Positions 17,877-26,780 are shown, counted from the stretch's first letter. The stretch is DNA of 38,214 nucleotides from Ruminococcus sp. (GCA_021199305.1 JAJQIH010000043.1:1-38214); one strand, 5' to 3'. Notes: generated by a model not told the origin, from the letters alone. Program-made: numbers and translations.

Positions 17877-20800
17877 ATGAAAAAGAAATGGTACGAGAGA
17901 TTAGGCACATTTCTTGTTTCACTCATCGTAGCAGTAACGACGCTTTCAATGAGCTTCAGCTCGGTAGCGGTTGCTGAAGAGACGACCGACTTAACGCCGT
18001 ACATTACTGACGTTACGTTGATTGTTGATGGAACGGAATATGATGCCAGCACCTCTAGCGGTATCAAGCCGACCTCGTCGCTGAAATTCGTAGTGGATTT
18101 CGCGGAGATCAACACTCAGGAGCAAAGCTTGCAATTCCCGTCTAACGGTGTTATGACATATCAGCTGCCTAATGACGGAACTCTCGTGTACGAAGCAGAA
18201 TCAGGAGTAATTTACAATACTCAGGATGACATTTGGGGCGATACAGTTGGTACATATACAATTACCGCCGATGGATTGGTTACCCTTTACTTTAAGGAAG
18301 GCTATACCGATTATTATCCTAATATTGATGCAAGCTTCTATTTCTACGCAACGCTGAGCGAGAGCTCTTACAACAGCGGCGAAGAAACAACCATCAAGTT
18401 TACAGACGAGGTAAGCGTTACTGTAGAATTTGACCACAACTCAAATCTCGACGTTACCAAGAAGATTGTAAGCTATGATGAAACGACTCATACTATTACT
18501 TATGAGATTGTTGCTTCAAACACAGGAAGCGGTAGTGTAAAGGATATTACCATTACAGATAAGCTTGGCGCTAATTTGTCACTCGTTGGAGCAAGTGATT
18601 TAAGCACAGCCTTCACATCTGTTGCAAGTGGAACTGTTGGAACTATCACTTATGATACAAGTGAGAACGCTTACAACACAGAATACCCGACAAACTACTT
18701 GATCAACATTTCAGAGCTTGGTGCTGACTCAAGTGTTACATTTACATATCAGGCAGTAGTTACTGACGAAGCGTTCTTAAACGCTGACGCTTACGGAAAT
18801 CTCCAGTATGTAAATAATAAGGTTTCTGCAACGGCTACTGACACCAATAAGGAAGAGGGAAGTCAGGATGTCGAGGTTAAGGAAAAGACAGTTGAGTTCA
18901 ACGAGGAAACATACATCTGGAAGAGCAAGGACGCAACAGCTGTTGACGACGATACCATTTCATGGTCGTTTATGGTCAACAATTCCGCAGGTTTTGACGT
19001 ATCAGGCAGCACAGCAAAGGACACATTGAAGTCTGACGCTTTAAGCTATGATACTTCAACTCCGCTTACATTAAACTGGTATGATGCAGAGGGTAACCTT
19101 GTAGGAACTACTACTCTTGCGTGGGACGACGTTCTGGCAGCTGACGGAAGAAGCTTCTCTTACACATTCCCGTCAGGTAGCGGAACTTACGCTTACGAGT
19201 TCGTTTACCAGACAAACGTTGACACTTCCCTGATCGTTGGATCTGGATATGTTTCAAACAGCGGTACTTATGACGGCGGCGGAAGCGGAACAACATCTGA
19301 GTCTGTTGGCGTTGAAGGAGATACAGATTCCGAACTTAAAAAGGAAACAACCGACAGCGGCGACCAGTGGAATACTTTGGGCTGGAAGATTACAGCTACG
19401 GTTACAACTGACGGCGAAAATGATCTTGCCTTCTACATTACAGATACAATAGAAAGCAGTTATACAACTTATAGAGTTTTCAATACATTGGACGAAAGCT
19501 CATTTAAGGTAACAATCAACGACGTTGAAGCTACAAACGGCACAGATTATACATTAGTATATGATCAGGCGTCAGGAACTTTTGCAGTATACTTCAACTC
19601 AACTACTCAGGCAGGCTCGTACCTGAAGGCTTCATCAGATCCTTACGTTATTGTTATTGAATACAATACTATCGTAAATTCTGAGCTTCAGGAAAACGGA
19701 TGGCAGTTCCAAAACACCGCATACTCATATACTGGCGGCGTTAAGGAGCTTACAGCTTCTGCTAAGCAGCTGCTGGTTGATAAAACTATAACTGTCGAAA
19801 AGAAAAATGTATCCAAGAGCAGCGACGGAACTTCGGCAGACTATAGAATTTGCATCAACGATTATATCGACTACCAGAACCAAGGCGGTAAGGATTTAGG
19901 AACCGACCCGATTGTGGTTTACGACTATTTTGATACAGATTTGTTGGAGCTTGTTGACGGAAGCGTTGCAATCTATCACGGTACATCCTGGGATTATGCT
20001 TATTGGAATGACGATGGCACAATGACTGTAACCGTAGAAACTCTCTACGATGATAATAACAACCCAGTAGGACTTAAGTTTACAACAAGCGATATTCCTT
20101 CAACAAACACAACAGATAAGATTTATATCTGCTACACATTAAAGCTCAAGGACGAATATATCAGCGAGGGCGGAAGCTATACGCTGACAAACACTGCTAC
20201 AGTTACTCAGAACAGCACAGAGCTTGGTTCTGACGATGTATCAGTAACATACTCGCCTGATCTTCTCGATAAGAGCTATTCAAGCAAGGCTACAAGCAGC
20301 AACAACTACACAGGAACATTTACAATTGATGTAAATGCAGCAGAAGCAGATCTTTCAAGCGGCGATACAATTACAGTTTGCGACCAGCTTGACGATATGA
20401 TGACGCTTGACCTTGATTCAATCGTTGTAAGAAAAGACAGCGCTTGGGGCGAGATTCTTACAACAGGCGTTACAGAAACTTACGACGCAGATACAAAGCT
20501 TCTGTCAATCACAGTTCCTGATGAAACACACGTTGTAATTACTTATAACGTAACATTCAGAGGCGATGCTGGAACAACCGGAACATTTACCAATAAAGCT
20601 TGGATTGAAGGCAAGACTTCAATTTCAGAAGAGGTAGAAGGCAATGTAACGTTCGATGATCAGGATAGCGGCGCACACGCAGGCGGTTCAACTCCGTTCT
20701 TCTACATTGTAAAGTTTGACGAAGCTGACCTTACAAACAGACTTGCAGACGCAGTATTCGGTCTGTATTATCTGGACGGAACACTGATTGATACAGCAAC

Positions 20801-22919
20801 AACCAACTCAAACGGTGTTGCAGAATTCCAGGGCAATTACGCAGACGGTGATTACTACGTTCAGGAAATTACCGCTCCTTCGGGATATGCGCTTGATCCT
20901 ACAAAGCACTACTTCTCACTTGCAACCGATAGCTCAAACGGCTACCACAAGCTATACTACGGCGATTCTATAAACATCACAAACCGCAAGACTCAGTTTA
21001 CAGTAAACAAGGTTGACGAGAACGGAACTGGCGTAGCAGGAGCTACTCTTGAAATTGTTGATAGCTCAACTGGTGATGTTATCTATACTTACGTTACAAC
21101 AGGCGATTCGATTACAGTAGGTCACATTGTTGACGGAACTTATATTCTGAGGGAAACTAACGCTCCTGCAGGATATGAGCTGGCTGATTCGATTGAATTT
21201 ACTATCGAAGACGGACACCTCAAGGGCGATAGCACAAGCATCGACCTGACAAATTCCATCATCACAATGGTTGATAAGGAAGAGGTAACTACAACAGAAG
21301 CTACCACAGAAGAGGAAACTACAACTGAGGTTACAACTACAGAAGTAACAACAACTGAAGCAACTACTACAGAAGTAACTACTACTGAAGCTACTACAAC
21401 AGAAGCTACTACAACTGAGGTTACAACCACAGAAGTAACTACAACTGAAGCAACCACGGATGAAACTACCGAGGCAACCACCGAAGTAACATACAATCCG
21501 TCACTGAAGAAGGTAGTAAGCGGAAGCACAACAGATGCAGAGTTTACATTTAACATTGCACCGTCAGGCAATAAGCTTGATACAGTAGCAACAATAACTC
21601 TCAAGGACGGAGAGACAAAGGAAATCACAGGCCTTACAAGCGGACAGGAATATGTAATTTATGAGGTTGGCGCAAACGGCTACGATGTAGCATTTGACGA
21701 CGGCAGCAGCGAATATGTATTCACATATGATTCAAGCGTAGAAGGACTTGTATTCACAGCAACAAACACAGAATACTCTGGAATCAAGCTGAAGAAGACA
21801 GTAGTTGAGAACGACATTGTTCAGATTGCAGATCCAAGCGTAACATTCGACTTTGAGATTCAGGATGAACAGGGTAACGTAATCAAGACTGTAACAGTAG
21901 CACAGGGTGACGAGATAAGCATAGACGGTAAGGACTTTACAAACGGAGCTAAGTACATACTTGTAGAAAAGACGCAGAGCAAGTACGAGCTTACAGTAAA
22001 GGTAGACGGAACCGTTTCAGCAGATAACAGCTTCACCTACACAAAGGATACAGTAGTAGAAATCGAAGCAGTAAACGCTTACACAGAGATAATTACAACT
22101 ACTGAAACAGATGTTACTACAACCGATGAAACGACAGATGTAACCACAGACGTAACTACAGACGCTACGACTGAGGAAGAAACAACCACAGAAGTAACGA
22201 CAGATGCTACAACTGAGGAAGAAACAACCACAGAAGTAACGACTGATGCTACAACTGAGGAAGAAACAACCACAGAAGTAACAACTGAAGCTACTACTGA
22301 GGAAGAAACAACCACTGAGGTTACAACAGAAGAAGAAACCACTACTGAAGTAACCACGACCGAAGCTACAACTACCGAAGCTACTACGACAGAGGTAACC
22401 ACAACTGAAGCAACTACAACAACTACTACAACTACAGCAGAAGTTACAACCACTACAGCTGAAGTTACAACTACAACGACAACCACCGCAGAAGCTACTA
22501 CAACAACCACCACAACTGCGGCTGAGGAAACTACAACCACAACCATTACAACAACCGAAGCTACAACTGAGGTTACTACAACCACCACAGCAGAGGAAAC
22601 TACCGAAACCACGACTGAATCTGACAGGGATAAGCTTATCAGATACATCGAGGAGGACTTAAACGAGGGTGATTACACACCTGAGAGCTGGGAGGTTTAC
22701 CAGGAGGTTCTGGAAAGAGCTAAGCTTGTATTGGCAGCTGGCGACGAAAACGAGATATCAGCAATTCTTGAAGAGCTTGAAGAAGCAAGAAATAAGCTTG
22801 TTCTCGGCGCAAGCGTAAATACCGGTGTAGCGTCAGAGGTATCTGTTGGAATATTCGTACTCGCCGGATTGATCGGTGTAGCGGCGATAACCAAGAGAAA
22901 ACGCGACGATGATGAATAA
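17877..22919 (+). CDS. Large cell-surface adhesin with SpaA/Cna-B domains, Thr/Glu stalks and C-terminal anchor
   Basis: A 1680-residue exported protein. The signal peptide covers about 1-33. Residues about 40-930 form serial Ig-like domains of the adhesin and DUF11/isopeptide D2 type (for example EIVASNTGSGSVKDITITDKL). Two SpaA/Cna-B domains follow, with isopeptide-type Lys946 and Lys1045 and the E-T/I-x-AP-x-GY motif in each. The stalk at 1136-1205 is Thr/Glu repeats, two further beta domains lie at about 1206-1405, and a second long stalk spans 1406-1581. A FIVAR-like helical pair (1583-1642) precedes SVNTG (1646-1650), a hydrophobic helix and a KRKRDDDE tail, which resembles an LPXTG sorting signal with a changed motif. 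The inferred role is adhesion or matrix binding on the wall; the ligand is unknown. It is a monocistronic unit with its own promoter and terminator. Confidence 0.85.
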   Translation: MKKKWYERLGTFLVSLIVAVTTLSMSFSSVAVAEETTDLTPYITDVTLIVDGTEYDASTSSGIKPTSSLKFVVDFAEINTQEQSLQFPSNGVMTYQLPNDGTLVYEAESGVIYNTQDDIWGDTVGTYTITADGLVTLYFKEGYTDYYPNIDASFYFYATLSESSYNSGEETTIKFTDEVSVTVEFDHNSNLDVTKKIVSYDETTHTITYEIVASNTGSGSVKDITITDKLGANLSLVGASDLSTAFTSVASGTVGTITYDTSENAYNTEYPTNYLINISELGADSSVTFTYQAVVTDEAFLNADAYGNLQYVNNKVSATATDTNKEEGSQDVEVKEKTVEFNEETYIWKSKDATAVDDDTISWSFMVNNSAGFDVSGSTAKDTLKSDALSYDTSTPLTLNWYDAEGNLVGTTTLAWDDVLAADGRSFSYTFPSGSGTYAYEFVYQTNVDTSLIVGSGYVSNSGTYDGGGSGTTSESVGVEGDTDSELKKETTDSGDQWNTLGWKITATVTTDGENDLAFYITDTIESSYTTYRVFNTLDESSFKVTINDVEATNGTDYTLVYDQASGTFAVYFNSTTQAGSYLKASSDPYVIVIEYNTIVNSELQENGWQFQNTAYSYTGGVKELTASAKQLLVDKTITVEKKNVSKSSDGTSADYRICINDYIDYQNQGGKDLGTDPIVVYDYFDTDLLELVDGSVAIYHGTSWDYAYWNDDGTMTVTVETLYDDNNNPVGLKFTTSDIPSTNTTDKIYICYTLKLKDEYISEGGSYTLTNTATVTQNSTELGSDDVSVTYSPDLLDKSYSSKATSSNNYTGTFTIDVNAAEADLSSGDTITVCDQLDDMMTLDLDSIVVRKDSAWGEILTTGVTETYDADTKLLSITVPDETHVVITYNVTFRGDAGTTGTFTNKAWIEGKTSISEEVEGNVTFDDQDSGAHAGGSTPFFYIVKFDEADLTNRLADAVFGLYYLDGTLIDTATTNSNGVAEFQGNYADGDYYVQEITAPSGYALDPTKHYFSLATDSSNGYHKLYYGDSINITNRKTQFTVNKVDENGTGVAGATLEIVDSSTGDVIYTYVTTGDSITVGHIVDGTYILRETNAPAGYELADSIEFTIEDGHLKGDSTSIDLTNSIITMVDKEEVTTTEATTEEETTTEVTTTEVTTTEATTTEVTTTEATTTEATTTEVTTTEVTTTEATTDETTEATTEVTYNPSLKKVVSGSTTDAEFTFNIAPSGNKLDTVATITLKDGETKEITGLTSGQEYVIYEVGANGYDVAFDDGSSEYVFTYDSSVEGLVFTATNTEYSGIKLKKTVVENDIVQIADPSVTFDFEIQDEQGNVIKTVTVAQGDEISIDGKDFTNGAKYILVEKTQSKYELTVKVDGTVSADNSFTYTKDTVVEIEAVNAYTEIITTTETDVTTTDETTDVTTDVTTDATTEEETTTEVTTDATTEEETTTEVTTDATTEEETTTEVTTEATTEEETTTEVTTEEETTTEVTTTEATTTEATTTEVTTTEATTTTTTTTAEVTTTTAEVTTTTTTTAEATTTTTTTAAEETTTTTITTTEATTEVTTTTTAEETTETTTESDRDKLIRYIEEDLNEGDYTPESWEVYQEVLERAKLVLAAGDENEISAILEELEEARNKLVLGASVNTGVASEVSVGIFVLAGLIGVAAITKRKRDDDE
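21284..21492 (+). repeat. Thr/Glu codon repeat, first stalk
   Basis: Degenerate tandem repeats of ACT/ACA-rich and GAA/GAG codons encode TTEVTT and TTEATT units (about 70 residues). Synonymous variation between units is high, which argues against very recent slippage. Likely a rigid, possibly O-glycosylated spacer. Confidence 0.9.
22092..22620 (+). repeat. Thr/Glu codon repeat, second stalk, with 42 bp tandem units
   Basis: Within this tract a 42 bp unit encoding DATTEEETTTEVTT recurs about four and a half times from 22161, nearly identical in DNA, so length change by recombination is likely. The remainder is TTEATT, TTAEVT and pure Thr runs. All units keep the reading frame. Confidence 0.92.
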
Positions 22920-22940
22920 AGTCTGATGACTTAAATAACA

Positions 22941-22970
22941 AAAAGCTGTCCTTCGGGGCAGCTTTTGTTG
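22941..22970 (+). terminator. Intrinsic terminator of the surface protein gene
   Basis: An 11 bp stem AAAAGCTGTCC/GGGCAGCTTTT (one G-T pair) capped by a TTCG tetraloop, then TTTTGTTGTTT. Confidence 0.9.
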
Positions 22971-22999
22971 TTTACATATCTTAAAAATTGTGGTATACT
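22971..22999 (+). promoter_or_regulatory. Promoter of the DUF5662 gene
   Basis: -35 TTTACA (22971-22976) and -10 TATACT (22994-22999) with a 17 bp spacer, directly after the preceding terminator. Confidence 0.75.
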
Positions 23000-23045
23000 T
23001 ATTTTTAGAAATTTAAATGTGTGTTTTAAGAATCTGGAGGAGCAA

Positions 23046-23630
23046 ATGCAAGTTATAAACCATTTTCTGACAATAACAAGACACCGCCACGAGGTTATAA
23101 AAAATTGCTTTCGTGCGGGAATACCGATTCAGGGATTGCTTCACGATTTGTCAAAATATACGCCGTCAGAATTTATAGTCGGCGCTAAGTATTATCAGGG
23201 AAACAGAAGTCCGAACGAGGGCGAGCGTGAAGAATACGGTTATTCAAAGGCATGGATTCACCACAAGGGCGTGAACAAGCACCACTTTGAGCATTGGACG
23301 GACTACAATCCAAAAACCAAAAAGCTCGAAGGGGTTGAAATGCCGACAAGGTATGTGATTGAAATGTTTTGCGATAGAGTTGCCGCAAGTAAAATTTACA
23401 ACGGCGATAACTACACCGACGCCACAGCCTACAACTATTTCGACAAGGGCAGAAAGACAAGACTTATCAACAAGCGTACAAGCGATATGATAGAATATCT
23501 TTTGCTGATGCTGAAGGAAAAGGGCGAGAGCTATACGTTTGCGTATATAAGGCGGCTTGACAAAAGCCTGCCGCCGAAGTGCTTTAAATATATGTCTGAT
23601 TTTGTTGACAAGCGTCACGCAAAGTGTTAA
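23046..23630 (+). CDS. DUF5662 family protein
   Basis: A 194-residue cytoplasmic protein of unknown function that I place in DUF5662. It has an HD-like pair His33-Asp34 in LLHDLSKYTPSEF and a His-rich stretch WIHHKGVNKHHFEHW near 71-85, which suggests a metal site. Such families are often called HD-like hydrolases, but no substrate is known. The ATG at 23046 follows GGAGGAG, and an upstream in-frame extension to 22965 runs through the promoter and is rejected. The promoter of the following hydrogenase-maturation operon lies inside its last codons. Confidence 0.75.
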   Translation: MQVINHFLTITRHRHEVIKNCFRAGIPIQGLLHDLSKYTPSEFIVGAKYYQGNRSPNEGEREEYGYSKAWIHHKGVNKHHFEHWTDYNPKTKKLEGVEMPTRYVIEMFCDRVAASKIYNGDNYTDATAYNYFDKGRKTRLINKRTSDMIEYLLLMLKEKGESYTFAYIRRLDKSLPPKCFKYMSDFVDKRHAKC

Positions 23631-23633
23631 AAT
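23605..23633 (+). promoter_or_regulatory. Promoter of the hydrogenase maturation operon
   Basis: Consensus -35 TTGACA (23605-23610) and -10 TAAAAT (23628-23633) with a 17 bp spacer, overlapping the 3' end of the DUF5662 gene. The predicted start near 23640 gives a 167 nt leader. Confidence 0.8.
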
Positions 23634-23639
23634 ATATAT

Positions 23640-23797
23640 GTGAGCGGAAGAACCAGCTTTGACCGCAAGCGTTTAACAAATGGTAATTTGCCGAAGGGAA
23701 GGGTTTCCGACCTCAAGGGGATTGTAAATATTACAGCTTAACAAGCTGTATTTGTTTGAGTACATTTCCTTCGGATATTTCCGAAGGATTATTTTTT
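23640..23797 (+). promoter_or_regulatory. Structured leader with terminator/antiterminator, candidate riboswitch or attenuator
   Basis: About 125 nt of non-coding leader ends in a perfect intrinsic terminator (stem 23767-23775 with 23780-23788, then TTATTTTTT), which lies just before the ribosome site GGAGG of the next gene. The upstream segment CCGAAGG (23691-23697) is identical to part of the right terminator arm, so it can pair with CCTTCGG (23768-23774) and prevent termination. Other hairpins are CAAAT/ATTTG (23677-23690), GGAA/TTCC (23697-23708) and the 7 bp ACAGCTT/AAGCTGT (23733-23749). I compared it by eye with the common riboswitch classes and recognised none. Confidence 0.65.
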
Positions 23798-23806
23798 GGA
23801 GGTAAT

Positions 23807-24052
23807 ATGGAGAGCAGAGTAGCTGTAATTGCAATTATTGTCGAAGATATGACAAAGGCGGAAAAAATCAATACCATTCTTCACGACTACGGAGAATACA
23901 TAGTAGGAAGAATGGGAATACCCTATCACAAAAAGAATGTGAGCGTTATATCGGTTGTTATCGATGCGGGAACCGATGTTATCGGCGCTCTTTCGGGAAA
24001 GCTTGGAATGCTTGACGGAGTAAGCGCAAAAACCGTATATTCAAAAATTTAG
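23807..24052 (+). CDS. TM1266-family iron-only hydrogenase system putative regulator
   Basis: An 81-residue ACT-like protein. The family (named for Thermotoga TM1266) is regularly found with [FeFe]-hydrogenase genes and is thought to be regulatory. The pattern VAVIAIIVEDMTKAEKIN, the GRMGIPY motif and VISVVIDAGTDVIGALSGKLG are typical. The ATG at 23807 follows GGAGG, and the 17-residue upstream extension would cross the terminator hairpin and is rejected. It is the first gene behind the structured leader and 26 nt before hydG. Confidence 0.9.
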   Translation: MESRVAVIAIIVEDMTKAEKINTILHDYGEYIVGRMGIPYHKKNVSVISVVIDAGTDVIGALSGKLGMLDGVSAKTVYSKI

Positions 24053-24078
24053 GAAATTAAAAAAGGAGATAGATCACT

Positions 24079-25500
24079 ATGAAGTACGATCCAAAATCGC
24101 TTAAAGCGGAAGAATTTATTAACCATCAGGAAATACTCGACACAATCGAGTATGCAGAGAAGCACAAGGACGACTACGAGCTTTGTATGTCGCTTGCAAA
24201 GAGAGCTATCGACTGTAAGGGTTTAACCCACAGGGAAGCTGCAGTTTTGCTCGAATGTGAAATCCCGGAGGTTCTGGAGGAAATCAAAAAGAGCGCAATC
24301 GCCGTCAAGGAACGCCTTTACGGAGACAGAATTGTTATGTTTGCGCCGCTCTACCTCTCTAACTATTGCGTAAACGGCTGTACATACTGTCCGTACCACC
24401 ATTGCAACAAGCACATTGCAAGAAAGAAGCTTACTCAGGAGGAGATTAAAGCTGAGGTAATAGCTTTGCAGGATATGGGACATAAAAGACTTGCTATCGA
24501 AGCAGGCGAGGACCCGGTAAACAATCCTATCGAGTATATTCTGGAAAGCATCAAAACAATTTACAGCATCAAGCATAAAAACGGAGCTATAAGACGTGTA
24601 AACGTAAATATCGCTGCAACTACTGTTGAGAACTACAGAAAGCTTAAAGAAGCAGGAATTGGTACTTATATACTCTTTCAGGAAACCTACCACAAGGAGG
24701 ACTACGAGAAGCTTCATCCAACAGGACCAAAGCACAATTACGCTTATCATACAGAAGCTATGGACAGAGCTATGGAGGGCGGAATTGACGACGTTGGTAT
24801 AGGAGTTTTGTTCGGACTTGAGCGTTACAGATACGACTTTGTAGGACTTCTCATGCACGCAGAGCACTTGGAAGCCGCACACGGAGTAGGCCCTCACACA
24901 ATTTCCGTTCCTAGAATCTGCTCGGCAGACGATATCGACAAGAGCAATTTTGAAAACGCAGTAAGCGACGAAATGTTTGAGAAAATTGTTTCGGTAATCA
25001 GAATTGCCGTACCTTATACGGGAATGATTATCTCCACAAGAGAATCCAAAAAGGCAAGAGAAAAGGTTTTGAAGCTTGGAATTTCTCAAATTTCAGGCGG
25101 TTCAAGAACGAGCGTCGGCGGCTATGTAGAGCCTGAAACTGAGGAGGATAACTCAGCGCAGTTTGATGTTTCGGATACAAGATCATTAGACGAGGTTGTA
25201 GGCTGGCTCTTGGAACTCGGATATATACCGAGCTTCTGTACAGCATGCTACAGAGAGGGAAGAACAGGAGACAGGTTTATGTCGCTTTGCAAGAGCGGTC
25301 AGATTGCTAACTGCTGTCAGCCTAATGCGCTGATGACGCTGAAGGAATATCTTATGGACTATGCAAGCGAAAATACACGCCGTTTGGGCGAAGCTTTGAT
25401 TGCAAGTCAGCTTGAAAAAATTCCTAATCCGAAAACCCGTGAAATTGCAAGACAAAACATCGAGAAGATTGAAAAGGGCGAGCGTGATTTCAGATTTTAA
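24079..25500 (+). CDS. hydG: [FeFe]-hydrogenase H-cluster radical SAM maturase HydG
   Basis: HydG cleaves tyrosine and builds the Fe(CO)2(CN)-cysteine synthon of the H-cluster. The 473-residue protein has the radical SAM motif CX3CX2C at Cys97, Cys101 and Cys104 in SNYCVNGCTYC, inside a TIM barrel. The second cluster motif, CX2CX22C, is Cys387, Cys390 and Cys413 and separates HydG from the related ThiH. The RTSVGGY and TACYREGRTGD segments are conserved. The ribosome site is AAAGGAG. hydF follows 20 nt later. All key residues are present. Confidence 0.97.
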   Translation: MKYDPKSLKAEEFINHQEILDTIEYAEKHKDDYELCMSLAKRAIDCKGLTHREAAVLLECEIPEVLEEIKKSAIAVKERLYGDRIVMFAPLYLSNYCVNGCTYCPYHHCNKHIARKKLTQEEIKAEVIALQDMGHKRLAIEAGEDPVNNPIEYILESIKTIYSIKHKNGAIRRVNVNIAATTVENYRKLKEAGIGTYILFQETYHKEDYEKLHPTGPKHNYAYHTEAMDRAMEGGIDDVGIGVLFGLERYRYDFVGLLMHAEHLEAAHGVGPHTISVPRICSADDIDKSNFENAVSDEMFEKIVSVIRIAVPYTGMIISTRESKKAREKVLKLGISQISGGSRTSVGGYVEPETEEDNSAQFDVSDTRSLDEVVGWLLELGYIPSFCTACYREGRTGDRFMSLCKSGQIANCCQPNALMTLKEYLMDYASENTRRLGEALIASQLEKIPNPKTREIARQNIEKIEKGERDFRF

Positions 25501-25520
25501 CCTGACAAGGGGGCTTTGAT

Positions 25521-26714
25521 ATGTCGGGACTTAACGAAACACCAAGAGCGAACAGACTTCATATAGGCTTTTTTGGAAAGCGAAACAGCGGTAAATCAAG
25601 CCTTATCAATGCATTTGCAAAGCAGGATATTTCTATCGTTTCGGATGTTGCGGGAACGACAACCGACCCCGTGTACAAGTCTATGGAAATTCTGCCTTTA
25701 GGACCTTGCGTTTTGATTGATACAGCAGGCTTTGACGATATAGGCGAGCTGGGAGAAACGAGAGTAGAAAAAACCAAGCTTGCCGCAGAAAAGACCGATA
25801 TAGCGGTAGTGCTTGTGTCAGGCGATGAGCTTTCAAAGGAAAAGGAGTGGTTTGACTACTTCGTTGACAGGAAAATCCCTGTTATGCTTTGTATCTCTAA
25901 AGCTGATACGCTTGAAAACCCAGAGGAGTATAAAAGCTTCGTCGAAAAGGAATTTAAAGCAGCGCCTATTGTTTTAAGCTCGAAAACAAAGGAAGGATTA
26001 CCTGAATTTAAGGAGCAGCTTTTAAGAAGCCTTCCTGAGGATTTTGAAATGCCGTCAATAACAGGCGACCTCTGCGGTGAAAACGACCTTGTAATGCTTG
26101 TTATGCCGCAGGATATTCAGGCACCAAAGGGAAGACTTATTCTCCCTCAGGTTCAGACAATAAGAGAGCTATTGGATAAAAAGTGCGTTGTAATAAGCTG
26201 TACGACCGATAAAATCGATCAGACGCTTTCAACTCTTAAAAATTCCCCGAAGCTTATAATCTGCGATTCTCAGGTATTTAAGACTGTCTGGGAGAAAAAG
26301 CCTGACGAGAGCCGTATAACCTCTTTCTCGACCTTGTTTGCAGGCTATAAGGGTGATATTGAGTATTATATCGAAGGAGCTGAGAGCATAGATAAGCTTG
26401 ACGAAAGCTCGAAGATTTTAATTGCTGAATGCTGTACTCATGCACCGCTCAGCGAGGATATAGGAAGAGAAAAGCTCCCACGGCTTTTAAGAAAACGTTT
26501 AGGAGAGGGATTACAGGTTGACTTCGTGAGCGGAAGCGACTTTCCTGAGGACCTGACAAAGTACGATCTGGTAATTCAATGCGGAGCGTGTATGTTTAAC
26601 AGGCGTTATGTAATGAGCCGGATTGAACGAGCAAAGGAGCAGGGAGTTATGATGTCAAATTACGGTGTCGTAATCGCAAAGCTCAATAAAATCCTGGATA
26701 AGATAAGCTACTAG
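25521..26714 (+). CDS. hydF: [FeFe]-hydrogenase H-cluster maturation GTPase HydF
   Basis: HydF is the GTPase scaffold that carries the diiron subcluster to apo-hydrogenase. It has 397 residues. The G-domain has a P-loop GKRNSGKS (19-26), the switch AGTTTDP (44-50), DTAG (67-70) and an SKAD specificity motif. The C-terminal cluster-binding signature is C305-x-H307, then 46 residues, then C354-x2-C357. The residue before Cys354 is Gln, where the classical HCxxC motif has His; this position is known to vary. It ends the operon and is followed by a terminator. HydE, needed for the same pathway, is not encoded in the window. Confidence 0.96.
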   Translation: MSGLNETPRANRLHIGFFGKRNSGKSSLINAFAKQDISIVSDVAGTTTDPVYKSMEILPLGPCVLIDTAGFDDIGELGETRVEKTKLAAEKTDIAVVLVSGDELSKEKEWFDYFVDRKIPVMLCISKADTLENPEEYKSFVEKEFKAAPIVLSSKTKEGLPEFKEQLLRSLPEDFEMPSITGDLCGENDLVMLVMPQDIQAPKGRLILPQVQTIRELLDKKCVVISCTTDKIDQTLSTLKNSPKLIICDSQVFKTVWEKKPDESRITSFSTLFAGYKGDIEYYIEGAESIDKLDESSKILIAECCTHAPLSEDIGREKLPRLLRKRLGEGLQVDFVSGSDFPEDLTKYDLVIQCGACMFNRRYVMSRIERAKEQGVMMSNYGVVIAKLNKILDKISY

Positions 26715-26734
26715 AAAGCTTTTAGAAAAAACAA

Positions 26735-26773
26735 AAGCGGCGGAATTTAAATGTTCCGTCGCTTGATTTTTAT
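26735..26773 (+). terminator. Terminator between hydF and the convergent flavodoxin gene
   Basis: An 11 bp stem AAGCGGCGGAA/TTCCGTCGCTT (26735-26745, 26754-26764, one G-T pair), then GATTTTTAT. On the minus strand an A/T-rich run also follows, so it can serve both operons. Confidence 0.85.
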
Positions 26774-26780
26774 GTTTGTG

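Noticed and set aside
22079-22648. Minus-strand frame of Val/Ser repeats opposite the second Thr/Glu stalk (and a like one at 21140-21628)
   Set aside because: It is the mirror of the Thr/Glu codon repeat on the plus strand, has no ribosome site or promoter, and codes for a low-complexity Val/Ser chain.
22965-23045. N-terminal extension of the DUF5662 protein
   Set aside because: The extension covers the promoter at 22971-22999 and the 5' leader; the ATG at 23046 has GGAGGAG.
23640-23797. Assignment of the leader to a known class (cobalamin, SAM, TPP, lysine, NiCo, c-di-GMP, THF, T-box)
   Set aside because: None of the conserved core motifs of these classes could be found by eye; I therefore leave the class open.
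23756-23806. N-terminal extension of the TM1266-family protein
   Set aside because: It would be translated through the terminator hairpin; the ATG at 23807 directly follows GGAGG and matches the family start.
24223-25089. 288-codon minus-strand frame within hydG
   Set aside because: It lies wholly opposite hydG, which has all its catalytic cysteines; the antisense frame has no recognisable domain.
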